DNA of 64,000 nt, taken from NCBI GenBank assembly GCA_008638375.1, contig CM018031.1, forward strand, positions 6,286,062-6,350,061. The letters run 5' to 3'. The notes under the pieces were generated by a model. That model ran no database searches, had not been told where the DNA came from, and was given only the letters and a program-made list of their open reading frames with translations. This document shows positions 36,184 to 46,806 of this stretch, piece after piece (the first letter of the stretch is position 1; the number at the start of each line of letters is the position of its first letter). The DNA comes from Nyssa sinensis (Eukaryota > Streptophyta > Magnoliopsida > Cornales > Nyssaceae). Position numbers and translations under genes: made by a program.

Positions 36184-36382
36184 TAAAAAAAAGAAAGAAA
36201 GGATTTCGGCCTCACGACCTAGAAACCGCATGACACACTTCACATATGAAAATAGACTTGCACGAACTTACTTAATTTCATCGATTCTAATGACCGTTAA
36301 AAACTTATGTAACTTTCCACTCCAACAAGGCCCATTTTGAGATTTTGACGGACCAAAATGCTGGATATCGGCCTACCGACCC
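36184..36382 (+). repeat. First part of the 161-bp tandem array in the CACTA element
   Basis: One unit plus a partial one, with the phrases AAAATAGACTTGCACGAACTT, GACGGACCAAAATGC and GGATATCGGCCTACCGACCC. The array is then interrupted by the solo LTR at 36383 and resumes at 40370. Confidence 0.85.
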
Positions 36383-39300
36383 TATAATATCCCGACCCAA
36401 GATATGGCACGTAAACCGAGATAGACCCGATCGAGTACACGTAAATCGAGATAGGTCAATTCGAGTAGTGTAATCGAACACAAGCTCCAAATAAAATAGA
36501 ATAAATTCAATTAAGTCCAAAGAGTCAAATAATAATACCGAGCTTTAACCAAGCAATGATCATAATATCAAGAGTAAACCGAGACCGGTCCAGACCAAGA
36601 ATAGTAGACCCCAAAATATACCGAACTCTTTTAATGAGTAATATACAGTGACAGGTATGATTACCGAGGTAATCAGTAGAAGTTATAATCTCAGAGAATT
36701 ACGAGATTAAGAAAAAAAAACCAAGTACGAACCGACCGAGCCGATAAGTATAATATCAAAATAAACCCGAATCATCATAATAAATTATGTATCGTAGTGG
36801 GCACGCTATTCGAGACAGATAATACGATTCATTAATTTAGTAATATACAGTTTAAAAATACGAGAAGTGAATTATGAGTAATCCCGAGTATCCTAGTAGT
36901 ACCGCATAATAAATTTCGAGTGGTACAGAGAATCGTGTACGTAGGCCAGTATATGCCTCGTTATACGTGCGTAATGTATTTTTAATAAATACAAGAATAT
37001 ATATATGGTATTATATATATGTGCATATATAAAAATAAATATAAAATATATATGCAAGTATAAATATATATATATATATATACACGGTTATGTGTATATA
37101 GGTATTTTATAAAAATATGTATTAGTATAAATATATATATAAGCATACAAGTAAAAAGTAGAAACAAAGAAAAGCAAAAGCAAAAGGGGTATGGTGTGTG
37201 TGGAGTGTACTGCTTGTGTGTAGTGTATGAAATAATTATATAATATGTATGTATTATATGATGTCTCAAGTGAGACAAGAAACAAGAAAGAAAAGGAAGG
37301 AATTAAAAAGTCAAAAAAAGGGGCTCAAGTTGCAACTAAAGCAGCCGAAAAGAGAGATTGGATCAGAGAGTGGCGTGTAGTATGAGAAAGGAAAAAGAAT
37401 TAGAGGCGGTGCAGGTAACGTGTAGCAGAGAAATTGGTATATAAATGTATGTGTGTGTAGGTAGCGTGCAGCAGAGAAATTTATACATAAAAACATGTGT
37501 GTGTGTGTGTGTGTGTGTGTGTAACATACAACAAGTTGCATAAAAATAGGAAAAAGAATAGAAAAGAGAAAAGGGCTACAGCCGTTGCTGTTGGGAAGAG
37601 AAGAAGTGAAAGAAAAGAGAGGGGGAAAAGAAAGTAGCAGCAGGTAGCTCTGAAACAAGGGACAATTATATATATGTGTGGTTGGGGACGGTACAATAGA
37701 ATAAAGAGAGAAAAAAAAATTGGGAGAAGAAGCAATGCAGCAAGCGACAAACCAGTGGATGGCGGTGCAGCAGGGAAATTTTATATAAATTTATATATAT
37801 GTGCGTTGTGAGGTGCGGGTATATCAGTGTGTATATATATATAGATATATAATTGTGTTAGTGCAGCGGCAGTAGCAACAGGCGGCACCGGATGGTTGGA
37901 GGACCAATGGGTTGTTGTGATGAAATTGGGAAAGAGTTAATTTGGGTTCCTGAGATAGATTGAAAAGGAAAGGAAGAGATTGAAAGAGTGCAGCAGAATG
38001 GGGTGGTGCAGTAACGCTGCAGCAGTGAGATGCATACGTGTGTGGTGTTGTGTAGCAATGGAGCAAGAAGAGGTAGTTGCGGCTTGAGGTAGTTGCGGCT
38101 TGAGGAAGTGCAGGCCGTGAATGTAACAGGGTCATTGGAGGACCTAGAGAGATGTTTGTGACTTATTGGAACGGCAGTATCAAGCGGTGAAGGGTCAGTT
38201 GGATGCTATTGAAGCATCAAGTATGAGCCGTGCATTTGTTGTAAGCAGATTGGATTGAAGGAATGCAAAACAACAGGGTAAGACACTGAATTTTAGTCTT
38301 AGAATTTTTAGAAGCATGAATAATTAGATTGATTGTAGGATTTCCTTGAGCATGAAAATTGTTTTAGATTTGCAAATTTAGAATCAAGAAAAATAATCCA
38401 GAAACTAGGAGGATGGAAACACAGCTTAGCAGCTGAGTTTTGTGATTTTATTTAGGCCAAACCGGGTCGAGTCCGACCCGACCCACCCATTCAGATGGCT
38501 GCCCAGTACTGTTACTTTATGGGTAAAATTTTAAATTTAATTTTGGAAGGTGTTTGGTTGAAAAGGAGAAGCTATCCAATGATTGGCTTACAATGGAAAC
38601 GTACAGGAAAAACAATGGAATGGAAACTTATAGGAATTGGAAAAACTATGGGCAGTGAATAGAACCTTGTGAGATTTTAATTATACCCAGAAATTTGGGT
38701 TAATTGTGAATTGACCCAAGTGAATAAAATAATATTTAATAATTATTTAAAGGAGAAATTACCAAAATGCCCCTAAGTCGAAAAGTAGTCCAACGGACTC
38801 CGAATAAATTAATTGAATAGTAAAATTTTATTATTTTGAGCATTCTGAACTCAACCGTGGAGTCTGATTTGCGAAAAGAAGTCCCGAGAAATAAAAACCC
38901 GTAAAAGTGCAAAATGACCGTTTTGCCTTTTTAGTACAGAAATCCGAATTGAATTCCGCGAAAGCCTAAACCGAATTTGTTCGACGTTCTGGATTCAATA
39001 GTAGAGTCTATTCAAGTAAAAGAAATATCAATAGTAAAGAGACATAAAATTTGATGAATAGCATAATTCAAGTAACGATAGACTAAGATATGTTTCATGA
39101 ATCTTTGGAACACCGAAATACAAGAAAAAGGCGGTTTGGACCTTCTAGACAGATACAGAAAAAGGTAAGTAAAATTCGATCTCTGCATGTATTACATTCC
39201 AAGCCATGTCATAGTTCTTGTATATATATTGTCTATTGTACTCCATACATACATACCAGTATTTATTGAGCCACATTGATATTGCCCTATCATGTGGGAG

Positions 39301-40369
39301 ACAGTTGTTGATTTCTATATATATCTCGATCATGATTGTACACTTGTGCATAGATTATTTTTTGTACACTTGTACTTAGGGCCGTGAGGGCCAGACAGTT
39401 TTATTCGAAACAGTCTAGTAACCGTAGTTTAGCTAACTATTGTTACGTCAGATTGTTTAGAACCAGTTATGATTTCACTATACTCTTCGTGGAAGATAGC
39501 ATGATCTCGATATATTATTAATGTCGGATTTGTGCTCAGTCACATTTCCATCTTATACTATTTATGACCTTCGGGTCCAAGTTCGGAGTGGAACATTTAC
39601 TATGTCGTTATACGAGGCAGGGGACGTATAGTTACAATGTACACTGAGCAATATTCAAACAGCCTGTAGCGGATCTGGATACTAGCTCAGAGGGATTTTC
39701 GGGCCCCACTAGTGCATCTTAGTTTTAGTTGATATCACTATCCTTTATTGTTGATATTCATAGTTTGATCGTGTTATATTGTTATTGAATGATCATGAGA
39801 TTTTACAGCTTTCAGTACAGTGCTTACATTCCATACTTGATATAGCTCATGACTGTAGCAGTATGATATTGTTGGCATAGCAGTTTCATTTCCTTATCAT
39901 TTGACTTCTATCATTTGATATTGAGTTATATATTCATTGATTGGCTAGCATTCTTTTATACCCTTGTACACATGGCAGAGTAAAGGACTACTTACTGAGT
40001 TTTCATAACTCATCAGATACTACACAATATTTTGCAGGCACAGATATCGAGGACAAACAATAGGGCCTAATAGCTAGAAGTGGACATTCATTTTTGAAGT
40101 TGCAGTGTAATACTTAGTACAGATAGTCTTATAGCTCTCCCATGTTATCCACGTCTTGGGGATGAACAGTTGTATTAAGAAATTTTGTATTCCGCATTTT
40201 GTAAACATTATATGTATCACATGTGGCTTTTAATTATTTATTTTTCATTTTAGTAGTTGCATGTTAGTAGCACTGATTGTGTAACAAGTTGAGACCCTTG
40301 GTTCGACAAGCAGCGTTGGATAGGGTGCGCGACACGAGATCCGCATAGGGTGGGTCTCGGGTCGTGACA
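36383..40369 (-). mobile_element. 4.0-kb solo LTR inserted in the 161-bp array, TSD GACCC
   Basis: On the minus strand it starts TGTCACGACCCGAGACCC and ends GGTCGGGATATTATA (terminal CA mutated to TA). A perfect 5-bp duplication GACCC flanks it (36378-36382 and 40370-40374), and the tandem array continues on both sides. No coding domains or internal primer site occur. It shares start, end and internal text (a CTCAACGGTTGAGTCCG-like phrase and AGGGGTGTTTTGGTAATTT) with the solo LTR at 16263-19998, in opposite orientation. It contains TA-rich runs (37000-37160) and a TG run (37497-37521). Minus-strand open frames at 37.0-38.1 kb are low-complexity chance frames. Confidence 0.82.
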
Positions 40370-42250
40370 GACCCCGAAACCCCATTACATACCTTACAAA
40401 TGATAAAATAAACTTTCATAACCTTACAGTACTTAGTTCGGATGCCCAATTTGAAACTTTTACAAGTTTCTGCTCCAAAAATACCTATTTTGGGGTTTTA
40501 ACAGATCGACCAAAATACCGGATATCGGCCTACTGACCCCGAAACCCCATCACACACCTCAAAAATGATAAAATAGAGTTGCACAAACTTATGGCACTCG
40601 GTTCGGATACTCGGTTTGAAACGTTTGCAAGTTTCTGCTCCAAAAAGACCCATTTTGAAATTTTGACAGACCAAAACACCGGATATCAGCCTAACTACCC
40701 CGAAACCCCATTACACACCTCAAAAATAATAAAATAGACTTGACACGAATTTACGGCACTCGGTTCGGATCACTAGTTTGAAACTTATGCAAGTTTATGC
40801 ATGCTTCAAAAAGGCCTAATTTGAGATTTTGAAAGACCAAAATTCTGGATATAGGCCTACTGACCCTGAAATCCCATCACACACCTCAAAAATGATAAAA
40901 TAGACTTTCACAAAATTACGGCACTCGGTTCAGATTCCCGGTTTGAAACTTATGCAACTTTCTACTCTAAAAAGCCCCATTTTGGAGTTTTAACAGACCA
41001 AAACACCGAATATCGGCCTAACTACCCCGAAACCCCATCACACACCTCAAAAATTATAAAATAGACTTGCACGAACTTACGACACTCGGTTCGGATCACC
41101 AGTTTCAAACTTATGCAATTTTCTGCTCCAAAAAGTTCTATTTTGGGGTTTTGACAGACCAAAACACCGGATATCGGCCTAACTACCCCGAAACCCCATC
41201 ACACACCTCAAAAATTATAAAATATACTTGCACGAACTTACGACACTCGGTTCGGATCACCAGTTTCAAACTTATGCAATTTTCTGCTCCAAAAAGTTCC
41301 ATTTTGGGGTTTTGACGGACCAAAACACCGGATATCGGCCTAACTACCCCAAAACCCCATCACACACCTCAAAAATGATAAAATAGACTTGCACGAACTT
41401 ACGGCACTCGGTTTGGATCACCGGTTTCAAACTTATGCAACTTTTCGCTCTAAAAAGTCTCATTTTAGGGTTTTGACAAACCAAAATACTAGATAACGGC
41501 CTAACTATCCTGAAACCCCATTACACACCTCAAAAATGATAAAATAGACTTGCATGAACTTACGGCACTCGATTCAGATCACCGGTTTCAAACTTATGCA
41601 ACTTTTTGCTCCAAAAAACTCAATTTTGGGGTTTTGACTGACCAAAACACTGGATATCGGCCTAACTACTCTGAAACCCCATCACACATCTCACAAATGA
41701 TAAAATAGACATGAAAAAACTTACGTCACTTGGTTCGGATCACCTGTTTCAAACTTATGCATCTTTTCGTTCCAAAAAGCTCCATTTTGGGGTTTTGACA
41801 GACCAAAATGCCGGATATCGGCCTACGGATCCCAAAACCCCATCACACACCTCACAAATGATAAAATAGACTTGAAAAAACTTACGTCACTCGATTCGGA
41901 TCACCGGTTTGAAACTTATGTAAGTTTCTACTCTAAAAGGCCTATTTTGGGGTTTTGACGGACCAAAACATCGGATATCAACCTAACGAGTCCAAAATCC
42001 TATCACACCTCAAAAATGATAAAATAAACTTGCACAAACTTACGGCACTCGGTTTGGGTCACTGGTTTGAAACTTATGCAAGTTTCTACTCCAAAAGTGA
42101 ACAATTTGGGGTTTTGACAGACCAAAATGCCGGATATCGGCTTAACTACTCCGAAACCCCATCACACACCTCACAAATGATAAAATAGACTTGCACAAAC
42201 TTATGGCACTCGATTCGGATTACCGGTTTGAAACTTATGCTACTTTATGC
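40370..42250 (+). repeat. Main part of the 161-bp tandem array (about 12 units)
   Basis: GGATATCGGCCTA or close variants recur at about 40520, 40681, 40847, 41008, 41169, 41330, 41491, 41652, 41813, 41972 and 42131, so the period is 159-166 and mostly 161 bp. Each unit also has ACCCCATCACACACCTC, AAAATGATAAAATAGACTTG, CGGCACTCGGTTCGGAT and TTTTGGGGTTTTGAC. Units vary by single bases. The array is internal to the CACTA element and is not coding. Confidence 0.92.
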
Positions 42251-42665
42251 CGTTCTTACTATTTATGTATGCAAAAAAATATATATTCACATTCTATGTT
42301 TATATATATTTAATAAGTGTTCTAATATATATCATTTGATCTTTATTTCAGATTGATCGGGATTATTGTACCGTCGTCTTTCTGTTCTGCATCGGGACTT
42401 ACTATTCTCATTTGTTTTTTTTTTCTTTTCATGGACATCTCTAGTTACATTTTCTGAAACAATTTTTTATTTTTTTATTTATTGATAAATTTTACTTTTA
42501 CAATTGTAAGTAATTAGTATAATATATATATATATATAAATGCATTTTTTTTAATATATTCATTTCAGAATATTTGAATTTTATTATATATCAGGATGAT
42601 TGATACAAGTTTTAAACAAGAATAAAACAAAAAAAAAAACCAAATAATTCATGTCCAAATAAGCC
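42251..42665 (+). other. AT-rich CACTA internal sequence
   Basis: Non-coding spacer between the tandem array and the subterminal repeats. Nothing further was recognised. Confidence 0.5.
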
Positions 42666-43156
42666 CAAAAAGAAAATTAACTTTTAGTGACACCTGGCAA
42701 TGCATACAAAGGCGTTGCTAAATGATACAAAAATTAGTTTTTAGCGACGCTTCATATTTGTCGCTATAAATATACTATTAGTGACGTACTGAAGGCGTCA
42801 CTAAATAATTCTAAAAACATACTATTAGCGACGCACAACAGCCGTCGCTAATAGTATCCAATAAACTATTTGCAACGCCCTGTGCGCATCGCTAAAGGTC
42901 CCAATTAGTAACGCCCATGAGTCTTATGTATAGTATTAGCAACGCCCTCACCTAATTATTAGCAACACCGTTTGAACGTCACTAATAGTTACCTTCAGCG
43001 ACGCCCACAAGTTTGCATGTCGCTGAATATTAATGACATGACTATTCGCGACCCCTCTAGCAACGCACACTTGAGCTGCTAAAATCATTTAGCAACGCCT
43101 ATTTCTATTATTAGCGACGCTCAAGAGCGTCACTAAAAGTGACTTTTCCTGTAGTG
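42666..43156 (+). repeat. CACTA subterminal repeats and right terminal inverted repeat
   Basis: More than a dozen copies of TTAGCGACGC, TAGTGACG and their complements (GCGTCGCTAA-type) are spread over this stretch. They are the usual binding sites for the accessory CACTA protein. It ends with CCTGTAGTG at 43156, next to CNL coding sequence. Confidence 0.85.
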
Positions 43157-43305
43157 CCACTTTCCAAGAACTGGAAATTTTTTGGATGCCTCAAGCATTT
43201 GTAAATAGGCTTCGAGTGGAAGGGAAAGAAGGTGCAGATTTTTACAGAGTCTGCCATGTGCCTGCCATCAAATTCCGTAATATTATAATTGATCCCCAGG
43301 TCTGA
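43157..43305 (+). pseudogene. CNL fragment, C-terminal end
   Basis: Directly after the CACTA end the frame reads TFQELEIFWMPQAFVNRLRV, then EGKEGADFYRVCHVPAIKF and a stop TGA at 43303-43305. It aligns with LQELEIWSMPLSFTSRLRVV near the end of the intact paralogue. The sequence after the stop also aligns with the 3'UTR at 27226-27370. It is most likely the 3' end of the same broken gene as 33664-34596. Confidence 0.82.
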
Positions 43306-44149
43306 TGCATCCGATGTCCTACTACTTTTACTAGCAATTTCTTGTTTCTCTACCATCTATATATGTAAACCTTCTGTAACTAATCCATTTGGCAGCGTTC
43401 TTTGAAGCCTTGGTTAAAAAGTTTTAAACATATACATTGTGTTTGGGAGGAAGGAAATGGAGAGGAATGGAGGGGAAGGAATGCTTATGGTAGGGGGAAC
43501 ATTATTTTTATTAATATCCATTACATAAAAAAAGGGGACTTTAGGAGATGAAATCCTGTGGCACCAAAAAAAATGTTACTAAGTAGCCCATTTGCAATGC
43601 TTTTTTCAATAACATATTTATTTGCAACTCTCAATTTGGCGTTTATTTGCAGCAGAATTTCTGCTGTCACAAGTTTGCCATCGCGACCCACAGAAAAAAG
43701 TAAATGTTCATCCCAAGTTGGCTTGAATTGAGAATTGTTCTTTGGTTTACGCAAGGATGTTAAGAGTTTAATTTCTTTTCCGATTATGACACACAATATG
43801 CATGTTTTGTGGATTTAGGAATATAGATATGAAGAGAACAAGTATTGACAGCGATGTGGTTAAGGACATGCCCAAGCTAAGGGATTATGTCCATTCCTTG
43901 TTTGATGGTTGGTCTTTTCTGAAGTCTTCTTTCTCCTTCTTTTAGCTCTACTTAAAATGAATGTAACAGCTCACCCACCTTCAAAAGGGTCCCATGCGTA
44001 GGTGGATGGGATGATTTTAAGTTTGGGAAGTTTGGTAAGTTGAACCAGTGTCTATTTTGTAGTGGCTTCAAGCGTTTTCTTTGTAAAATTAAGTTAATGG
44101 TTTCAAGACATGAGTCGCATTTTCTTTTTCTTCATTCCCTCTTCTATAT
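43306..44149. other. CNL 3' flank and unassigned sequence
   Basis: The first roughly 90 bp are homologous to the 3'UTR of the central CNL. Near 43440-43480 there is a GGAAGGAAATGGAGAGG-type purine-rich stretch. A minus-strand open frame of 91 codons (43521-43796) has no recognised domain. Confidence 0.45.
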
Positions 44150-44304
44150 GGAGTAGCAAACTATCGCTTGCGTCTCGTAACAAAGGTGTGCCTTTGTTTG
44201 TAGACCCACATGGTTTCCACCATGAACCAAGGTATTTCGACAAAGAAGAAAGTTGGGAGCTACTTCAGAAGAAAGCATTCGGAGGGACACGTGGTCCAGG
44301 GTAA
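44150..44304 (+). pseudogene. CNL fragment, RNBS-B to RNBS-C, orphan
   Basis: Reads SSKLSLASRNKGVPLFVDPH, then GFHHEPRYFDKEESWELLQK and KAFGGTRGPG, equivalent to the last part of exon 1 in the intact gene (ITSRNKSVGSYVDPRG … SEESWELFHNKAFRG). A GT (GGTAACT) follows at the place of the intron, although the phase is shifted by one base relative to the other copies. No exon 2 partner was found downstream. This is a separate, third CNL copy reduced to about 50 codons. Confidence 0.8.
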
Positions 44305-46208
44305 CTTTATCACCATTTTTTGAACTATAAATTTCCCTACCACCTTTCACATGTAGGTCGCTTGTCGCATATCATCATTTAGACATCTACAAAAACTTAT
44401 CTACACTATGCAATATCATGCTTAAAAGGGATTGTACGTAGTGACTTAAAAGGGAATGTACATAGTGACCGGTAAGTCATTTTATAAAATGAAGGACAAT
44501 TGTACTCTTCACATGATACAATAACTTCAAGTTAATTCTATTAAAATTATTACAGAGAATATGAATCTAAGTCATCATAAATGTGATGTATTAGTGGTAA
44601 TTTTGGCGCAGAAGTTGTAAACCACTTATCACGTTTAGGCATAAGGTCCAACTCGATAAAATACTTTTCATCGAGAAGTAAATGAATGAATGAAAAAATA
44701 AATTTATCTTTGATATTTTCTTAAATTTGATGTGAGAAAATAAATAAGTCACGCATATATATCTTGGTTTGATATAAAAATTAATGATAGTAAATATTTA
44801 TTAAAATTGCAAAAATATTTATACCACACTTTAATTAATTAAATTACTACTAAATTAATATGAAACATTGATTTAAAATATTCTTATTAATTAAGAAAGA
44901 TGTCTATATCGAAGATATCCACTTATTAAATATCTAAAATATTAAGTTCATAAAATTTTCACGACAATAATAATAATAAAAATATGCAATCACAAAAATA
45001 AAGACACAAAAATTTACGTGACAAACCCTCTTGAGAAATAAAACCCACACTAAACTGCAAAAGATCCACTTATAAAAAAGAACTACATTATAAGTTCACA
45101 GACATATACCCATAAATAACTAACCTATCACATCCAATAATTCACGTGTTATTCTGTCTACAACTTCTCGTTGTACGCTTCAACTTTAATCAGTCTTCTG
45201 TCCTTCGATCCAAGCATGATGTGCAAATCTTATGCAATGAAAATCCGCACTCTAACCTTTCTATATTCTCCTATGTGTACTATTTCAACACTAGATATAT
45301 AATCACAAGATTCACAACCTTAGAACAAGCTAACTATATGGGGAAAAAAAAATGAAACTTAAGATTTCTTTATATTTCTCTGTAATTCAATACTCTAGGA
45401 TTCTCTCTATGTACAATATAGTACTCTATTTATACTACATAATTTGTGTATGAGACCTAGCTAAATCAAGTTGGAAAAGATTTTAAAAATAAACATGAAT
45501 TTTCTTAAAATAACTTTTTAAGGTAATAAAATAGGTTTATAAAATGTCAAAAAATACTTTGGTATAATAAGGTAAGGTCAAAGTAACTCATGCTTAAGAT
45601 CAACTTAATCATGAAAAAGTTTAATTCTAGATTTCAAGGATAATTTTAAGGTGTAGTGCTTAAAAATAAATAAATGATATAAACAAACACGTACATATCT
45701 TTAAATTGTACACTTTTTTAAACACAGTTATAGATGCAATATTACTTTTTTTCTTATAACTGGATATCCAACCCATGTGGACTGTACTTGAAATGGTAAA
45801 TTAGTGCTATAGTTAACACAGTGCCTATTATAAATGCTTTACTAAAGCTGTGGTACTACAATCACACTCAAAATTAGAAAGATTAAAATTGTTACCATTT
45901 TAAACATCGCAGGTAATATTTGAGACTTTTACTAAAGCTTATTCAAACAAAAGCAGAAATAGACAGATTTTAGTGTTATAATTGGCTTGTTAAGCAGAGA
46001 ATGACAAAACTTAGTTACCAAGGGAATGTTTAAGTTTCTAAATGTAATATAATAATAAAAAGAATGATAATGATAAGAATTAAATATAAAAGATTTTCAA
46101 AGACTCAAATGCTTCAATTAGAAATTGGAAACAAGGGCAAATTCATTTTTGCATGTCTTGTGTTTGTTTCTAGTTCGGAAATCTCACCTTGCGTGAATTT
46201 TCTGTGTG
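44305..46208. other. Intergenic DNA; LTR-like remnant around 44960-45450
   Basis: No gene recognised. Around 44990-45060 the text (caatcacaaaaataaagacacaaa then atttacgtgacaaaccc) resembles LTR ends of copia elements, but no ends or primer site were found. From 46147 the sequence is homologous to 29064-29132. Confidence 0.35.
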
Positions 46209-46213
46209 ATGTC

Positions 46214-46381
46214 TGTAAGTCAATTAAACCAAGTTATATCTTTAGTAGAATTTTTAAAGTTGAGTCATGGTAATAACAGGATTTGATTTATTCTAATTCT
46301 AATGAGACTAGTAGTCCTTGTCCTAGTGGGAGTGATATTTTAATTCAATTAGGATTAAAAATTCTAATTGTATTAAGATTA

Positions 46382-46416
<35 letters not shown>

Positions 46417-46766
46417 TTGCATGTGGACGAAAGCGTGCAGAAGCCAGAAAAGAAAAAGCCACGATGGGAGCCGTGAGCTAGCCCATAAAATATTGTTTTT
46501 CTTATTTCAATAAAGTTGTTTGATTTGTTCTAAAAGGGCCTGAACGTGCTTGCTGTTTGTGTCACTGACCTATTTGATTTGTTGATGGATTCTTACCAAA
46601 TAATCCCATATTTGAGTCTAATTTCTTCTTCTTCGTAGCTCTGCTTCTGTTCATTTTGTTTAGTTCCTTGGCCATCACTATTTGCCGTTTTTGTCATATT
46701 GAAGATTTATTCTCAATAAAAGTTTTGTTTCCTCACATCTTAGGAGATTATTTTTTGGGTCTAACA
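46214..46766 (+). repeat. 5' LTR of the copia element (553 bp)
   Basis: Starts TGTAAGTCAATTAAACC and ends GGGTCTAACA. It contains a TA run at about 46384-46413 and AATAAAG near 46510 as a possible polyadenylation signal. It is followed by TTTGGTATCAAAGC, complementary in most positions to the initiator-Met tRNA 3' end. Confidence 0.92.
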
Positions 46767-46806
46767 ATTTGGTATCAAAGCTTGGTTATTTTTTTTGATT
46801 CGTAAA

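Larger units (their letters stand above)
34597..43156 (+). mobile_element. CACTA (En/Spm-type) transposon, left end degraded
   Basis: The right end is clear. The sequence finishes with CTTTTCCTGTAGTG at 43156, the complement of CACTACAGGAAAAG, a CACTA terminal inverted repeat. It is preceded by about 480 bp of subterminal TTAGCGACG-type repeats in both orientations. Inside are a Transposase_24-like gene remnant (34651-36123), a 161-bp tandem array and an inserted 4.0-kb solo LTR. A CACTAG at 34592 is a possible left terminus, but the following bases do not match the right TIR and no 3-bp duplication is shared (AGC left, CCA right). The left end may therefore be deleted. No TnpD/Transposase_21-like sequence was seen. 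Confidence 0.75.

Noticed and set aside
36982..38135. Minus-strand open frames of 65-115 codons
   Set aside because: Low-complexity Tyr/Ile/Leu/Pro/Ser-rich text from TA, TG and purine-rich runs inside a solo LTR; no domain and no conserved counterpart in the homologous LTR.
41067..42188. Open frames with repeated peptide text (DQNTGYRPNYPETPSH type) as a repeat protein
   Set aside because: They arise from the 161-bp satellite units; the unit is not a multiple of three, so the frame changes from unit to unit and stops recur.
43521..43796. Minus-strand 91-codon open frame
   Set aside because: No recognised domain, no promoter or splice support, and no counterpart in the paralogous 3' flank.
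44960..45450. A further full retrotransposon
   Set aside because: Only LTR-like wording was seen; no ends, primer site or coding relics could be defined, so it is left as a weak note.
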